A stretch of DNA of 64,000 bases, taken from Eublepharis macularius. Lineage: Eukaryota > Chordata > Lepidosauria > Squamata > Eublepharidae. This document shows positions 1 to 9,704 of this stretch, in pieces. The notes beneath the pieces are model-generated. The model saw nothing but the letters and a program-made list of their open reading frames with translations, was not told the DNA's origin and ran no database searches. The stretch spans positions 9,054,501 to 9,118,500 of the forward strand of contig NC_072798.1 of NCBI RefSeq assembly GCF_028583425.1, written 5' to 3'. The translations under genes and the position numbers were made by a program. Every line of letters begins with the position of its first letter. The first letter of the stretch is position 1.

Positions 1-726
1 ATAGCCGGCCACCCTCAAGCTTCAGGCGCCATAGAAAGAACCAACCGGACCCTCAAGGAGGCCCTCCGCAAAATGGTTTGCTCCTCCGGGAGAGATTGGG
101 ATGAAAAACTCCCCATAATCCTAATGGCCATCAGAGGCACCACCGCAGTTCACGGGCTCACACCCCATATGGTAATGACAGGGCGAAGGATGCAGCTCCC
201 GGAAGCCTTCTGGCTAGATACGCAGCTCCCTTCTGATATGCAGCCCGTAGTGATTAATGACGCTTGGGTCCAGGACCTGCTCTCATCCATACACGCCGTC
301 CACATGCAAGTGGCCCAGAAGTTGGGTGCAGCCCAGAAAGATATGGACCGCAAATTAGGATGGGTCAGGAACCCAAGGCAGTGGGAGGAAGGACAGCTCG
401 TTCTGTACAGGAAGTTTTTGCAAAAGGCGCATTCACTAGCAGCCAAATGGCAAGGCCCAGTCCCCATCACGAAAAGAGTCTCCCCAGCCGTCTATCAGGT
501 AGCTATCCAGAGGAAGACAGGAGGCACTTGGCTAAAATACTTTCATGCCTCTCAATTAAAGGAATGGAAAGGGAAGCCGCTCCAAACCGCCCCTCCTGTG
601 TATGACCCTGGGGGAGCCGCCACCAGCCCAGCCCCCCTCTGCCCAGTGATTCGCCAGATATCCCTTCACCCTGGGCCAGAGATACCCTGTGTCCCCTTAG
701 ACCAGACCTTTGTAGCCTTAGTATAA
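1..726 (+). CDS. pol: Retroviral integrase, C-terminal part of pol (partial)
   Basis: Reading frame 1 is open from the first base to TAA at 724-726 (241 codons), so the 5' end is only cut by the window. The first residues contain the block HPQASGAIERTNRTLK, whose Glu matches the last catalytic residue of the D,D-35-E triad. The core continues through GLTPHMVMTGRRMQLPE. The C-terminal domain has a GPY/F-like module (KWQGPVPITKRVSPAVYQV) and ends with YFHASQLKEW, followed by a Pro-rich tail of about 50 residues. Integrase joins viral cDNA ends to host DNA. There is no internal stop or frameshift here, so the copy is fairly young or this part was spared. The first Met at codon 25 is internal and not a start. 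Confidence 0.9.
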   Translation: MAGHPQASGAIERTNRTLKEALRKMVCSSGRDWDEKLPIILMAIRGTTAVHGLTPHMVMTGRRMQLPEAFWLDTQLPSDMQPVVINDAWVQDLLSSIHAVHMQVAQKLGAAQKDMDRKLGWVRNPRQWEEGQLVLYRKFLQKAHSLAAKWQGPVPITKRVSPAVYQVAIQRKTGGTWLKYFHASQLKEWKGKPLQTAPPVYDPGGAATSPAPLCPVIRQISLHPGPEIPCVPLDQTFVALV

Positions 727-2316
727 AAGAAACAGTAGAATATGTAGATGTAGGTGTGAATGTCAAAAGTTTTTCCAGTTCTATTCTTTAACTTCATTAG
801 GCGGGCCCCACAGTTGGGACCCTTGGGGAAGACACGGCAACCAAAGCCAAATAGGACCACCACCGAGAGTGATTCTTAATTGGATTTTTAAGCCGCATGT
901 TCGGAAAAAAAATTGCACAGGCAAAAGAGATTTGCTGTGTGTGAAAGTGTTTGGAGAGGCTTTAGCCCAAAAGTGAATGCATTTCCAATATTGGAGACAC
1001 ACCAATAAAGGTGATCTCTGTATTTGAAAACATTTCACCCGCCGTGCTGGTGAAGATCCCGCATCTACGTAGATTCGGGGTCTCACCTGCCAGACCCACG
1101 CTTTCGCATGATGGTCGGCTTTGGCTTTGAGGGCCGTGCCTCCCCTGGAAAAGAACCCCCAGATAGCCCAACATCCCTCTTTTACTAATGTTCATATTCG
1201 TCACGGTGAGTTGCTATACGGCGCCACCATCCAGTACGCTTTAGTGCAAAGGTAAAAGACCCGCCAGTATTTTGTAAATATGTTACCCCTGGAATATGTT
1301 ATTGAGGTGCGTTCGCTACGCACAAGGGGCAGCGTGCCTCATTTACATAGCCAGGATCCCCCGCGCCAAGATGACCCCCGAATAACCCAGACCCAGTGGC
1401 GCCGGCAGATCTCGGCCGCCTCCGCCGCTTTTCGATAAACGCTGCCGAGCACCTTCGGCTCCACTTCGGCCCTTTCCGCCAGCAGCCGCTCGCCCCACGT
1501 ACTGAAATCTTTTCCCTTGCCCGTACCGTATAAGGGAAAAGAAGGGGGGGAGACGTGTTGAAGATATAATGAAGCCCTGCCAGGCCTCCCAAGTAAGGGC
1601 AACCTAAAAGCACCACACACCCATATGCTTCGTGCTTCGTGTAGCTCCGTGTATTTTTCTTTTTGCGCTCAGTGTACTTTTATTTTTCGCTCGCCCAGTG
1701 TACCTTTCTTTTTTTTTTTAAACCAGAAAACGCCCCCCCCCCCCCGAGGGAGCCCCTCCAAAAATTGGTTGTCCTGCAAATATATGACGAAGGCCTATTT
1801 TTGAAAATTAAAGCGAGGGCCCCCGTCTGCAGCAACCCTTATAGTTAATGGAAACCGCTCTCTAGTTTTTTTCCTTTTAAAACGGCAAGGCCAGGCCAAG
1901 CCGGACCGATAGCTCTCAACCCGCAAAATAAAAACAACGATAAACGCTGCCGAGCAAGGGGCACCTGAAGGCCACATAGTCTAGGCACCCAGGGACCCCT
2001 GGGGCAAGTTTGCATAATCCCACCTAACGCACAGCCGACCCTCGCTCGACGTAAAGACGTTACCCTCTGAAATATACATGCTTTAGGAAGAAGCCCCCGC
2101 ACAGGAGTTCCCCAGTGCAACAAGCTGGAAGGCTCGCTTAGTGCCCTGGGACTTCTCGTTCGAACCCCGCTTAATAGACAGTCCTGGCAGAAAAACGCCC
2201 TCCCTCTTTTTCCCTGCTTCACTTTATTTTGCTGCAAGAAACTCAGGGGACCTGTACTTATATCCGCAGGCCTCCCCAGGATATTTTCGTCACAAAAAGG
2301 AAAAGAAGGCCAGGAG
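727..2316 (+). other. pol-env gap of the provirus, no recognised gene
   Basis: About 1.6 kb with no long frame on the plus strand and no recognisable product. It holds an AATAAA at 1004-1009, homopolymer runs near 1700-1750, and an exact 19-base direct repeat (1433-1451 and 1938-1956). A pyrimidine-rich stretch ending in CAG near 2269 could be the splice acceptor for env. In simple retroviruses pol and env overlap or nearly touch, so this is either an accessory region now degenerate or an inserted sequence. Confidence 0.5.
1433..1956 (+). repeat. Exact 19-bp direct repeat pair in the pol-env gap
   Basis: CGATAAACGCTGCCGAGCA occurs at 1433-1451 and again at 1938-1956, 505 bases apart. The flanks are unlike each other, so this is not a simple tandem copy. 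It could be a remnant of a longer duplication, a recombination footprint or a conserved motif. Function unknown. Confidence 0.6.
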
Positions 2317-4704
2317 ATGAGGCACCTGGCTACTCTGTGTTTGCTCGTGCTGGCAGGCACCCTAATAGAGGGACGCCCGTCCAAATTAATGCCCTACCCC
2401 CACTGGAGATGTATTAATACACTGGCAGGAAACGAAATGATGGTCTGTAAGGTTGTGCAGCAGAGCAATATGACCACCCCCACGGATCGCACTAACTTCC
2501 GCAGTTGCGAAGAGCAGTGAATCTGACTCCCAGAGCTTGTTATTTTATGTGTGGGAGTGAAAACTATGTCCCAAGAGCTAGTGTGCTACTCGCCTACTGA
2601 TACGGTTTCACCACTTGCTCCAATTCCATGTATGTTTCTTCCCCGTATCAGGCCAGCCCCCACCGCAGTCCCGGTGGTAGACAAATATACCACCCCTGCC
2701 AACTTCGAAACCTCGCCATTTGTCACTGAGGCTTTCGGACCATACTGTGAAGTTATTTTAGTGTCGGCCGCAGTATGGAAGGCAGGAGACCCCTTTAGAA
2801 TGACCATCCTACTAGGCACCACTACCACTGAGTCTGCATCTGTCACTATCACGCCCCCTTCAGGCGCAGTTCTCTCCTTTGCTATAGAGCGCTGGGAGAA
2901 CCTGACCTGGATTGTTAAGGAGGAAGACCTGGCCAAACACGGCCCACCCGATTGGATACTGGTTCAACAGACGCCCGAATGCCAAACCAAGCCCCTAGTA
3001 GAGAAATTTCACCGGCTTGGGCTGCTCTTTGTAAATTTGACTCATGAACCAGGCAATTATTCCCTGCTGATCCGGACCCAGGAGACCCACACCATCCAAA
3101 TTGACCCTTTGATTGCTAGCAATGAACAATTAAGCCAAGGCGGCACGCATATAGTGGGCTCCCATGTTTTGAAAACTGACATTCGAGAGAGAGTTCTAGT
3201 CCGCCCGCAAATGTCTTTGAAAGAGATCCGCATAGACTTAGCTGAGCTCAATGTAACCCAGAGGCTGCCGCAGTGCGCTCCCTATCTGGAGGCCGGTAGC
3301 AAGGGTTGGAATGCATGGCTACAACTGTGGATCGATCCCTCCCCCTCTCTCTCGCGTGCCAAACAAAGCATTGCCGACTGGACTGCTCCTGCAGCCGGAG
3401 GCTTAGCAATCATGGATTCGGTCAACATTGAGACTCGCGCTAATAAGTTTGCCCATGTCACGACTAGCATCTCCGACTTAGGTAAACCGGTGGTGCAGTC
3501 CCTAAATTCCATTTCGAATGGGCAACATGAGATCAGCTCCGTTTTAGTTAACTGGGAGAGTCAAATTGAAAGAGATTTTTCTCTGCTGCTCAAAGGAACG
3601 CAGTCTTTTGAACGCAACGTGTCGATAGCTATGGCATGTATGCAGGCCCAACAATTAAACCAGGCTGTGGCCATGGGGCTAATTCGGCAAGCCACGGACG
3701 GGCACTTGCCCCTGGAAATTAAAAGATTGATTATGCCCAAATTGTCACCCATAGAACTGGAGCTTGAATCCTGGTGGTCTCTTGTAAATTCCTCGTTCTC
3801 ACCGACCACCCAGGAGCTTAAATTATTTCTATTAACGGCCAGTGCGCACGAGTCATTCCATGTGTATCCAGTTGTGCCTCTGGGACTCCAAGTCAGCGAC
3901 ACCGAAGTCCTCTACGCCCGCCACCCCGACCATTGGGCCCGCTTCACCCCGACCGGATGGCAGCTCGTCAGCCTCCAAGGGTGCCAGCATCGAGACCAGA
4001 CCGGCTTCATTTGCCAAGACCAAGCCTTTGCACCTCATCACCCCTGTGTAGCCCCGCAAGTCGACGCCCTCAACGAGTGCTCTTTCGAGGTCGTCCGGGA
4101 GAACAGCTCCGCTGTGGTCTACCTTGGGAAAGGATGTGCCTGCGTGCGAACGGCCTGCGATTTTGTGATCCTGAACTCGTTCCAGCTCAAGCCCGTGATC
4201 CCGGGAGTCAATCGCTGCTTTTGCAACCTGTCTTCGGTAGCAGCCTGCGACTTCACCTACACGGTACCGGTCTGGACCCAAGAAGAGATCCTGGTGGCAC
4301 CCTCCATCTATTGGTATGTGAAGCCAGTCTCCCTTGGCATCGGTCTGGAGCTAATCCACGAGCTCCTGACCCACCCCCAGCTCCACCGCACCCTCCAGAG
4401 CATCCAGAGGGACGGGGACACCACTGCTTTGGTTGTGTCCCACAACGGAAAGGAGATTTTGGATCTTGCCCAGCGGATTAAGACCACCGGCGAGCACTCG
4501 TGGTGGGAAACCCTCTTTGGCTGGAGCCCCACTGCCACTGGAATTTACAATTTGGCTTTGCACCCGATCATCGTTATTTTGGCTTTCCAAGTTTTGTTAT
4601 GTGCCTCACTACTTTATTTGGGCTGTTGGAGCCGCCGACAGCTCCAGCAACTCCAACTGTCCTACCGTTTGGATCATTACAACCCCGACATCCTCTTGCC
4701 CTAA
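2317..4704 (+). pseudogene. env: Retroviral envelope (env), two stops after the signal peptide region
   Basis: An ATG at 2317 opens a frame whose first 19 residues look like a signal peptide (Leu-rich core, then a small-residue cleavage zone). This frame meets TGA at 2518-2520 and again at 2524-2526, then stays open in the same frame to TAA at 4702-4704 (725 codons). The first ATG after the stops is at 2566. The long part has eight N-X-S/T sequons, a small-residue Ala/Gly patch near residues 280-285 that could be a fusion segment, a long helical stretch after it, Cys clusters around residues 480-570, and one membrane span near residues 675-700 with a short basic tail. There is no R-X-K/R-R furin site and no CX6CC motif. 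Env would mediate receptor binding and fusion; this copy cannot be made whole from 2317 unless the stops are bypassed. Family assignment by layout, confidence moderate. Confidence 0.75.
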
Positions 4705-5119
4705 TGGTTGTTCTTGGCGCCCTCCTTTAACCCTTGTTTGTTTGCTTATGTTGTTATGAACTATGACTATGTTTTATTATGTGTACGGATCCTGAACCAG
4801 CCCCATGGACGCTTTGCTGCCGGACACCGCTCCGAGGCCCTCTTGTGGACTAGGGGGGGACATATCTCTCTGCCTCCCAGCCCACGGCCCGTCTCCAAAC
4901 GACCGCCAGCAGCGCCACCTCCATGAGGACTAGAACTGTGTGCCTGGAGCCCTTCTCGCCGCCTGCCGACCCTGCTCTGCGGATTGACGCAGACAGCAAG
5001 GGGGGGTGGAAGTGTGTTTTGGAACACATGGACTAAGCTTGCTTGTTCCTGTATATATACAACCCAGTCCAGCAGCTTTACTGCGGACTGAGCCATCTGT
5101 GATCTTTGTTGCCCTATTG
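4705..5119 (+). other. Env 3' flank with extra purine tracts and a TATA-like box
   Basis: Downstream of the env stop there are two G-rich purine runs, at 4852-4860 and 4997-5006. The second is followed by TGG and, about 45 bases later, by TATATATAC at 5052-5060. This resembles a polypurine tract followed by a short U3 with a promoter, but no matching LTR end was found. It may be a relic of a recombined LTR or a chance arrangement. Confidence 0.35.
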
Positions 5120-5860
5120 TTTTATGAATTTCTTGCCATTGCTTTTTATGAATTTTACTCCCATGAATTTAGCCCCGAACTAGTCCCTCCCTCTATCTAC
5201 TGCAAGTGCGCCCATGATCCTCCCATGAACTGGGACCCTTTTTATCACCCCCTATTAACTTTATCTCTATGAATTTGATTTTTAACCTATTGAATTGCCT
5301 TTTTAACCTGACTCCGTCCGCCGAGGTAATTCTAGCATATCTATTATTTTATGAATTGGGTTTTAACCGGGACCACCCCTGAACGGTCTCTTTTAAAGGT
5401 TATTTTATCCCTGATTTTAAACTCTATGAATTTGGTTTTAATCTGGCTGTATGAATTGGTCTTTTAATTGCAAAGTTTATTTTTCTGCCCCCTATGAGCC
5501 CCTCCGCCGCTTACCCTCATGAATTGTTTCCCCGCACTTGCTTTTACTATTGCTGCTATCATCTATGAAATTGGTTTTAACTTCCTGAGTTATTGTTTTA
5601 ATCCTATATATGTATTTATGATTTTAACCATCTATGAATTGTTCCACCCTTGATGAATTGTTCTATGCCTTGCTTGCACATTTCACTTTTATCCTGTATG
5701 AATTATCACCTATCTATGAATTGCTTGTACTTTTATGAATCACCTTCGCCTTTTAATCCTGTATTCATGAATTGGCTCATGAATTGCCTTTGCTTTTAAC
5801 CCTATACCCATGAATTTGCCACTGCATATGAATTACTCATTGCTATTTATTCAGACGATT
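5120..5860 (+). repeat. Dispersed ATGAATT motif array in the env-LTR spacer
   Basis: A T/C-rich, purine-poor stretch of about 740 bases carries ATGAATT at least 16 times, plus close variants (ATGAACT, ATGAAATT, ATGAATC). Spacing is irregular, mostly 15-60 bases, and TTTTAA/TTTTAAC strings alternate with it. The units between motifs do not align well, so it is not an ordinary tandem repeat. The motifs are in all three frames and no long coding frame covers the stretch. Confidence 0.75.
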
Positions 5861-6055
5861 GCACTTAGCACACCCCCTGGGGTGAACCCAGAGACATGCA
5901 GCCCATTGGCTGATCTAAATTGCACTTATTCGGTTAGGTGGTTCTCCAAACTAAATTTTTGAGTGACGCCTCCTCCCCCTTCCCTTCCCACTCCTTCTCC
6001 GCTCGAAGCTCGACCACCGGACATTGCCGACCACCTCGCCTTTGAAGTCAAGTTC

Positions 6056-6088
6056 GGAGACCCGTGCGCCTGACGGCACGGGGTCTCC
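6056..6088 (+). promoter_or_regulatory. Strong hairpin abutting the polypurine tract
   Basis: GGAGACCCGTGC (6056-6067) pairs with GCACGGGGTCTCC (6076-6088): twelve pairs with one bulged G and an 8-base loop. It ends at the first base of the G-rich tract at 6089. In viral RNA this would place a stable stem just upstream of the plus-strand primer site. Role inferred only from position. Confidence 0.55.
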
Positions 6089-6098
6089 GAGGGGGGGA
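6089..6098 (+). promoter_or_regulatory. Polypurine tract of the provirus
   Basis: A GAGGGGGGGAA run directly precedes the TG that starts the proposed LTR at 6101. Reverse transcription primes plus-strand DNA from such a tract, and its position fixes the U3 start. Two weaker G-rich runs occur at 4852 and 4997, but only this one is followed by an LTR-like end that has a partner 1.4 kb on. Confidence 0.65.
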
Positions 6099-6100
6099 AT

Positions 6101-7490
6101 TGTTGCCAAATAGGCCCCCTCCCCTGCTTTAAAGCCTGCTATGAACTGTGTTAAAGTTTCCTGCGTTGCTGTTTTACTGCTGCACCAAAGACTGCTTTGC
6201 ACGTGTGTGTTCTGATACACGTGTCAGTTTCCTGCCTGCTTGCTAATTATCTTGCTGCTGCAATAGACTGTGTAGTTTACTGACTCCATGTTTGGATAAC
6301 TGCGCAAAGGACTCTCTTTCTGGGCAGCCCTGCCCTGACCTGTATCTGGAATTCCCAGTGTGTGTTTGGACTCTGTTACAAGTGTGCCCCGTGCCTGCAT
6401 TGCCATCTGCCACGGACCGTGCCTGTTCCCTGCTTTGGACTGTGTTTTAAAGTGTTGTTCCCGCTGCCTCCATGGAAGCCTGCCTCATATGGGCCCAAGC
6501 CGCTGCTAGCAGCCGGGCGCCTGCCGGGGAAACCTCCAGCGAGCCTGGCTAGGCGCTCCTTGGTCAGTTCCCGCCTGGAGCCTCCCGCGAGCCGGTCGCC
6601 GAGCTTGCCCTCGCTACTGGGCAGCCTGCTAACCAGCCCCAGCTATGCCCAGCCGGCATCCATGTTCTCAGGCACCCAGAAGACCCAGAGGAAGAGACTG
6701 CTTTGGGAAGCCATTTCGGCGAAGCGGACACACCACGTCCGCAGCAAGAGTACCTCGCCCCGCTCTGCATATCTTAGGAGCCGCCCCGGAGAAGGAACTA
6801 AGTGCCGACCATCCCAAGCACTTAGAGAATGCATCTCAAAGAAACCTCCGCATTCCAGAGCCGATGACATCAGGACAAGCCCTGTCCGCTGGAACATCCT
6901 TTCAGCCCACTTGGATTTCCCCCTCCCTCTTTTGTCCCCTCTTCCTGAGGTGTCACTTATCACAATCAGATTACCAAAGTGGCCCATCCAAGCCATTCAG
7001 TAACCCATTAGACCCTTTGTTTTAATCTGTGAGAACCACCAAGTACAGCACCTGCCCCAGGGTACGTTTTGGGGTATTTAAGCTGGTCTCCCAGACCACT
7101 CGGTGCTCAGGCCATTCCCTATCCAGACCTCCTTGCTGTCCGTCTGTGGTCCCAGTGCTGGCATTGGGCCACCCTCGCTGCTGTGTCTCTGCTTCGCTCC
7201 AGGATAAGTGAGTATTTCCCCTATCATCGTTGGGAACCAGCTAATGTGAACGTCTCTGTATTTCATACTCTGTATTTCCTAGATCTTGTGTGTTTCTTGT
7301 ATGATTGTGCAAGTTAGGCTTACGCCACACTAAATACACGTGTTTGGAACCCATTTGTAGTCTGCCTCTTTTTCACTAGAGTGTCTGGGATCGGGGCCTC
7401 CGTATACATAGGTTATGATCCGCGCTTAATTTTAAGTTACAGACTGCTATAGCTAATTCCCCATTATAATAAAGAGCAGTTCTGGTAACA
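6101..7490 (+). mobile_element. Probable 3' LTR of the provirus
   Basis: The segment begins TGTTGCC after the polypurine tract and ends GGTAACA, an imperfect 7-bp inverted repeat with canonical TG...CA ends. A TATTTAAG box at 7075-7082 would place the cap near 7105, giving a U3 of about 1 kb. An AATACA at 7330 is the better placed polyadenylation signal; an AATAAA at 7468-7473 is very close to the end. GTGAGT at 7208 could be a splice donor if this LTR drives transcription. Length is 1390 bp. Without the 5' LTR the ends cannot be confirmed. Confidence 0.6.
7075..7082 (+). promoter_or_regulatory. TATA-like box in the LTR
   Basis: TATTTAAG lies about 1 kb into the LTR, after a GC-rich U3 and before a pyrimidine-rich segment that fits the start of R. 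Transcription from it would run away from the provirus into 7.1-14 kb, toward the 3' end of SFMBT2 and antisense to it. Confidence 0.45.
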
Positions 7491-8589
7491 ACGTGTCCTG
7501 GTCCAGGCACGCATTCAAAATTTTCTGCTCCAGTTTAGCCACGATGGCGCATGTACGTGGTCACAATCAGTAAGTCGGCAATGCAAAGCGTCCTTATTTC
7601 CTATATCTTCTGCTTCCTATCTGTCCAAAGTGGAGATGCAAGAAGGGATATCTTGGAGGTACGCGGAGAAAACCTGTGCCACCGCAAACATGGGTTCGAT
7701 GGAGGTCCTGCAGTCCTGGCGCATGTAGTTGAAAACAACGTTGGAACACGTGTAAGTAAGTTTTCGTGTCATTCGCGTGTAATTTGTATCGTGTGGTCGG
7801 GCTTTTAGCCTCACCTACCTCACAGAGTTCTTATGAGGATAAAATGGAGGTGAGAAGGTTGATGTAAACTGCTTTGGGTTCCCATTGGGTTTAAAATGAA
7901 ATAAAATTTTTAAAAAAAGATCTCAAGAGCGCGCCATGCAGTGGCCTTTTTGTGAGCAGTGAAATGAAGGGGAACTGTCGTACATTTTGGTGTGGCTTGT
8001 GTATGAGCAGCTTGTGCTTGTGATTGGTGGACTTGTTCCCAGACAAGAAGCATATGGCACAAGAAAGTGAACAGCTGTGCGCCCGTTTATTTGTCATTAA
8101 CGAGACTTTTCGGTAATTACACCATTTGACTGCCAGAGCTGTAACTACCTGACATCTCAACCTATTAGACATGTTTTCTGACAGAATCGCAGGTTGCCGC
8201 ACTGCCAAAAGAAGGTATATCCCCCTAATGGCTCATGCAGACGGAAAGTCATTAGCGTCGATAAAAGTTACACGTGTATTGAACAGTGATCGCTTTTCAA
8301 ATATAACCCTTACACTTGGCATTCCCTCAAAAGGTCACATGAATGAGTTGGTTTGCATTGTTTTGGAGAAGAGCAATATGATACAGTATTTAAAGAAAAG
8401 GGCTTTTCAGGATTTGAGCCCTTTCTGTTATCGTTTTAGATTAGGCCTACCTATGCAAAATAATGTGGTGTTGAATGCAATGTTCATCTTTGTGACCTTT
8501 GCCCCATCCCACATTGGGACATGTTCATGCACAGGCTGCCCCACACATTCACAGTTTCCAGTGGGGCGCTGCAGACAGGACTACATAGA
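7491..8589. other. Intergenic sequence, largely unexplained
   Basis: This follows the proposed LTR end. Apart from the SINE tail at 7808-7916 I recognise nothing. Frames of 85 and 144 codons occur (7551-7808 and 8171-8605, plus) but match no family I know, lack splice-site support and have no coding signature that I can see. Confidence 0.4.
7808..7916 (+). repeat. tRNA-SINE, 3' part
   Basis: It has the conserved body CTACCTCACAGAG...GAGGATAAAATGGAGG and an AAATAAAA tail, as in the full copy at 29516-29744, but the tRNA-like head is missing. Confidence 0.75.
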
Positions 8590-9388
8590 GCCTCGCTACA
8601 AGTGACATCTTCCACGCGAAGGGCACTTGATCATTTTCGCAAGTCTTTCTGGGTACTGAAGTCCCTCTCCCACACCCCTTTTCCTTCTGTTCCTCCCTCT
8701 CTCCGTTAGCATGGCTGCCTGAAGAGACGGAGAAAGCCTACGAGAGCAGCTTTTGCAAATCGTCTTGCTGGGGGGTGGGGAATGCTCTAGAGAAAGCTGA
8801 CATGTGAAGTCCTCCCCTCTCTGTTAGAACTGTTAGGATCGCTGCCTTAAAAGTCAGAGAAAGCCTGCGTTTGCAAATCGTTTCTCTAGTCGCAAGCCTG
8901 CTCTCAATGATCTTTGGGGGCGGGCAGCTGCAACTTTCTAAGCTTTCTCTAGAGTATTCCCCCCCTCCCCGAGCTGCCCGCTGCAACTTTGCTAATCGTC
9001 TTGCTCGGGGAGGGGGGGAAATACTCTAGAGAAAGCTTAGAAAGTTGCAGCTGCCCGCCCCCAAAGATCATTGAGAGCAGGCTTGCGACTAGAGAAACGA
9101 TTTGCAAACGCAGGCTTTCTCTGACTTTTAAGGCAGCGATCCTAACAGTTCTAACAGAGAGGGGAGGACTTCACATGTCAGCTTTCTCTAGAGCATTCCC
9201 CACCCCCCAGCAAGATGATTTGCAAAAGCTGCTCTCGTAGGCTTTCTCCGTCTCTTCAGGCAGCCGTGCTAACGGAGACGGGGAGGAACAGAAGGAAAAG
9301 GGGTGTGGGAGAGGGACTTCAGTACCCAGAAAGACTTGCGAAAATGATCAAGTGCCCTTCGCGTGGAAGATGTCACTTGTAGCGAGGC
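8590..9388. mobile_element. Giant palindromic element (two 385-bp arms)
   Basis: The left arm 8590-8974 and right arm 9003-9388 are reverse complements with only a few mismatches in the parts I aligned, separated by a 28-base spacer. The outer end GCCTCGCTACAAGTGAC resembles the ends of the smaller fold-back elements at 25910, 52308 and 62135. Both arms therefore give the same 82-83 residue open frame on opposite strands, which is a shadow and not a gene. Best read as a fold-back/MITE-type DNA element. No clear target duplication was found. Confidence 0.8.
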
Positions 9389-9704
9389 CCTCAGTGAATG
9401 TAGGCTACAGGTCAGTCCAAACCAGCCTGCCGGTTTGGATTACTATTCCTAGCAGATCTCTCATCTTTGGCCCGTTCTGTTGGCTTTCTACCCTCCTTTT
9501 AGCTGTTCCTTCCTGTGTTATTATTTCCTATACCCCGGGGCAAAGACTATGAGGCAAGCTAGATGTTACTTTTTTCATGAATTCTCCACAGAACTAAGTT
9601 GTGCTCCCCACAGCTACACAATAGCTGCAGGGAATGGCTTAAGAAGGGGGGGGGGCTCTGTTCCTGCCTCCCTCCAAGCCATTTTCTCACAGGAAAACAG
9701 CATA
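9389..9704. other. Intergenic, nothing recognised
   Basis: Between the palindrome and the next SINE. It contains a G-run near 9645. No gene or repeat family was recognised. Confidence 0.4.

Larger units (their letters stand above)
1..7490 (+). mobile_element. Endogenous retrovirus, 3' part (pol end, env, 3' LTR)
   Basis: The left edge of the window cuts the provirus inside integrase. From left to right it holds the end of pol (1-726), a 1.6 kb gap, env (2317-4704), a 1.4 kb spacer, a polypurine tract (6089-6098) and a probable 3' LTR (6101-7490). gag, the rest of pol and the 5' LTR lie outside, so LTR-LTR divergence and the flanking target duplication cannot be read. The integrase has a retroviral/Ty3-type GPY/F end. 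Env lacks the CX6CC motif of typical gammaretroviruses, which leaves the lineage open (epsilon-like, spuma-like or another non-gamma type). The element lies antisense to and downstream of SFMBT2. Confidence 0.85.

Noticed and set aside
6362-7003. 213-codon open frame within the LTR
   Set aside because: It begins at GTG; the first in-frame ATG comes about 100 codons in. The stretch is GC-rich, has a competing overlapping frame (6645-7025) and no recognisable domain.
7491-7520. Primer binding site following an LTR
   Set aside because: TGGTCCAGGCAC starts like a PBS, but it is 8-9 bases late, matches no tRNA 3' end I know, and pol and env lie upstream, so this LTR is the 3' one.
8738-9240. Two identical 82-83 residue frames on opposite strands
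   Set aside because: They are the same sequence read from the two arms of the palindrome at 8590-9388.
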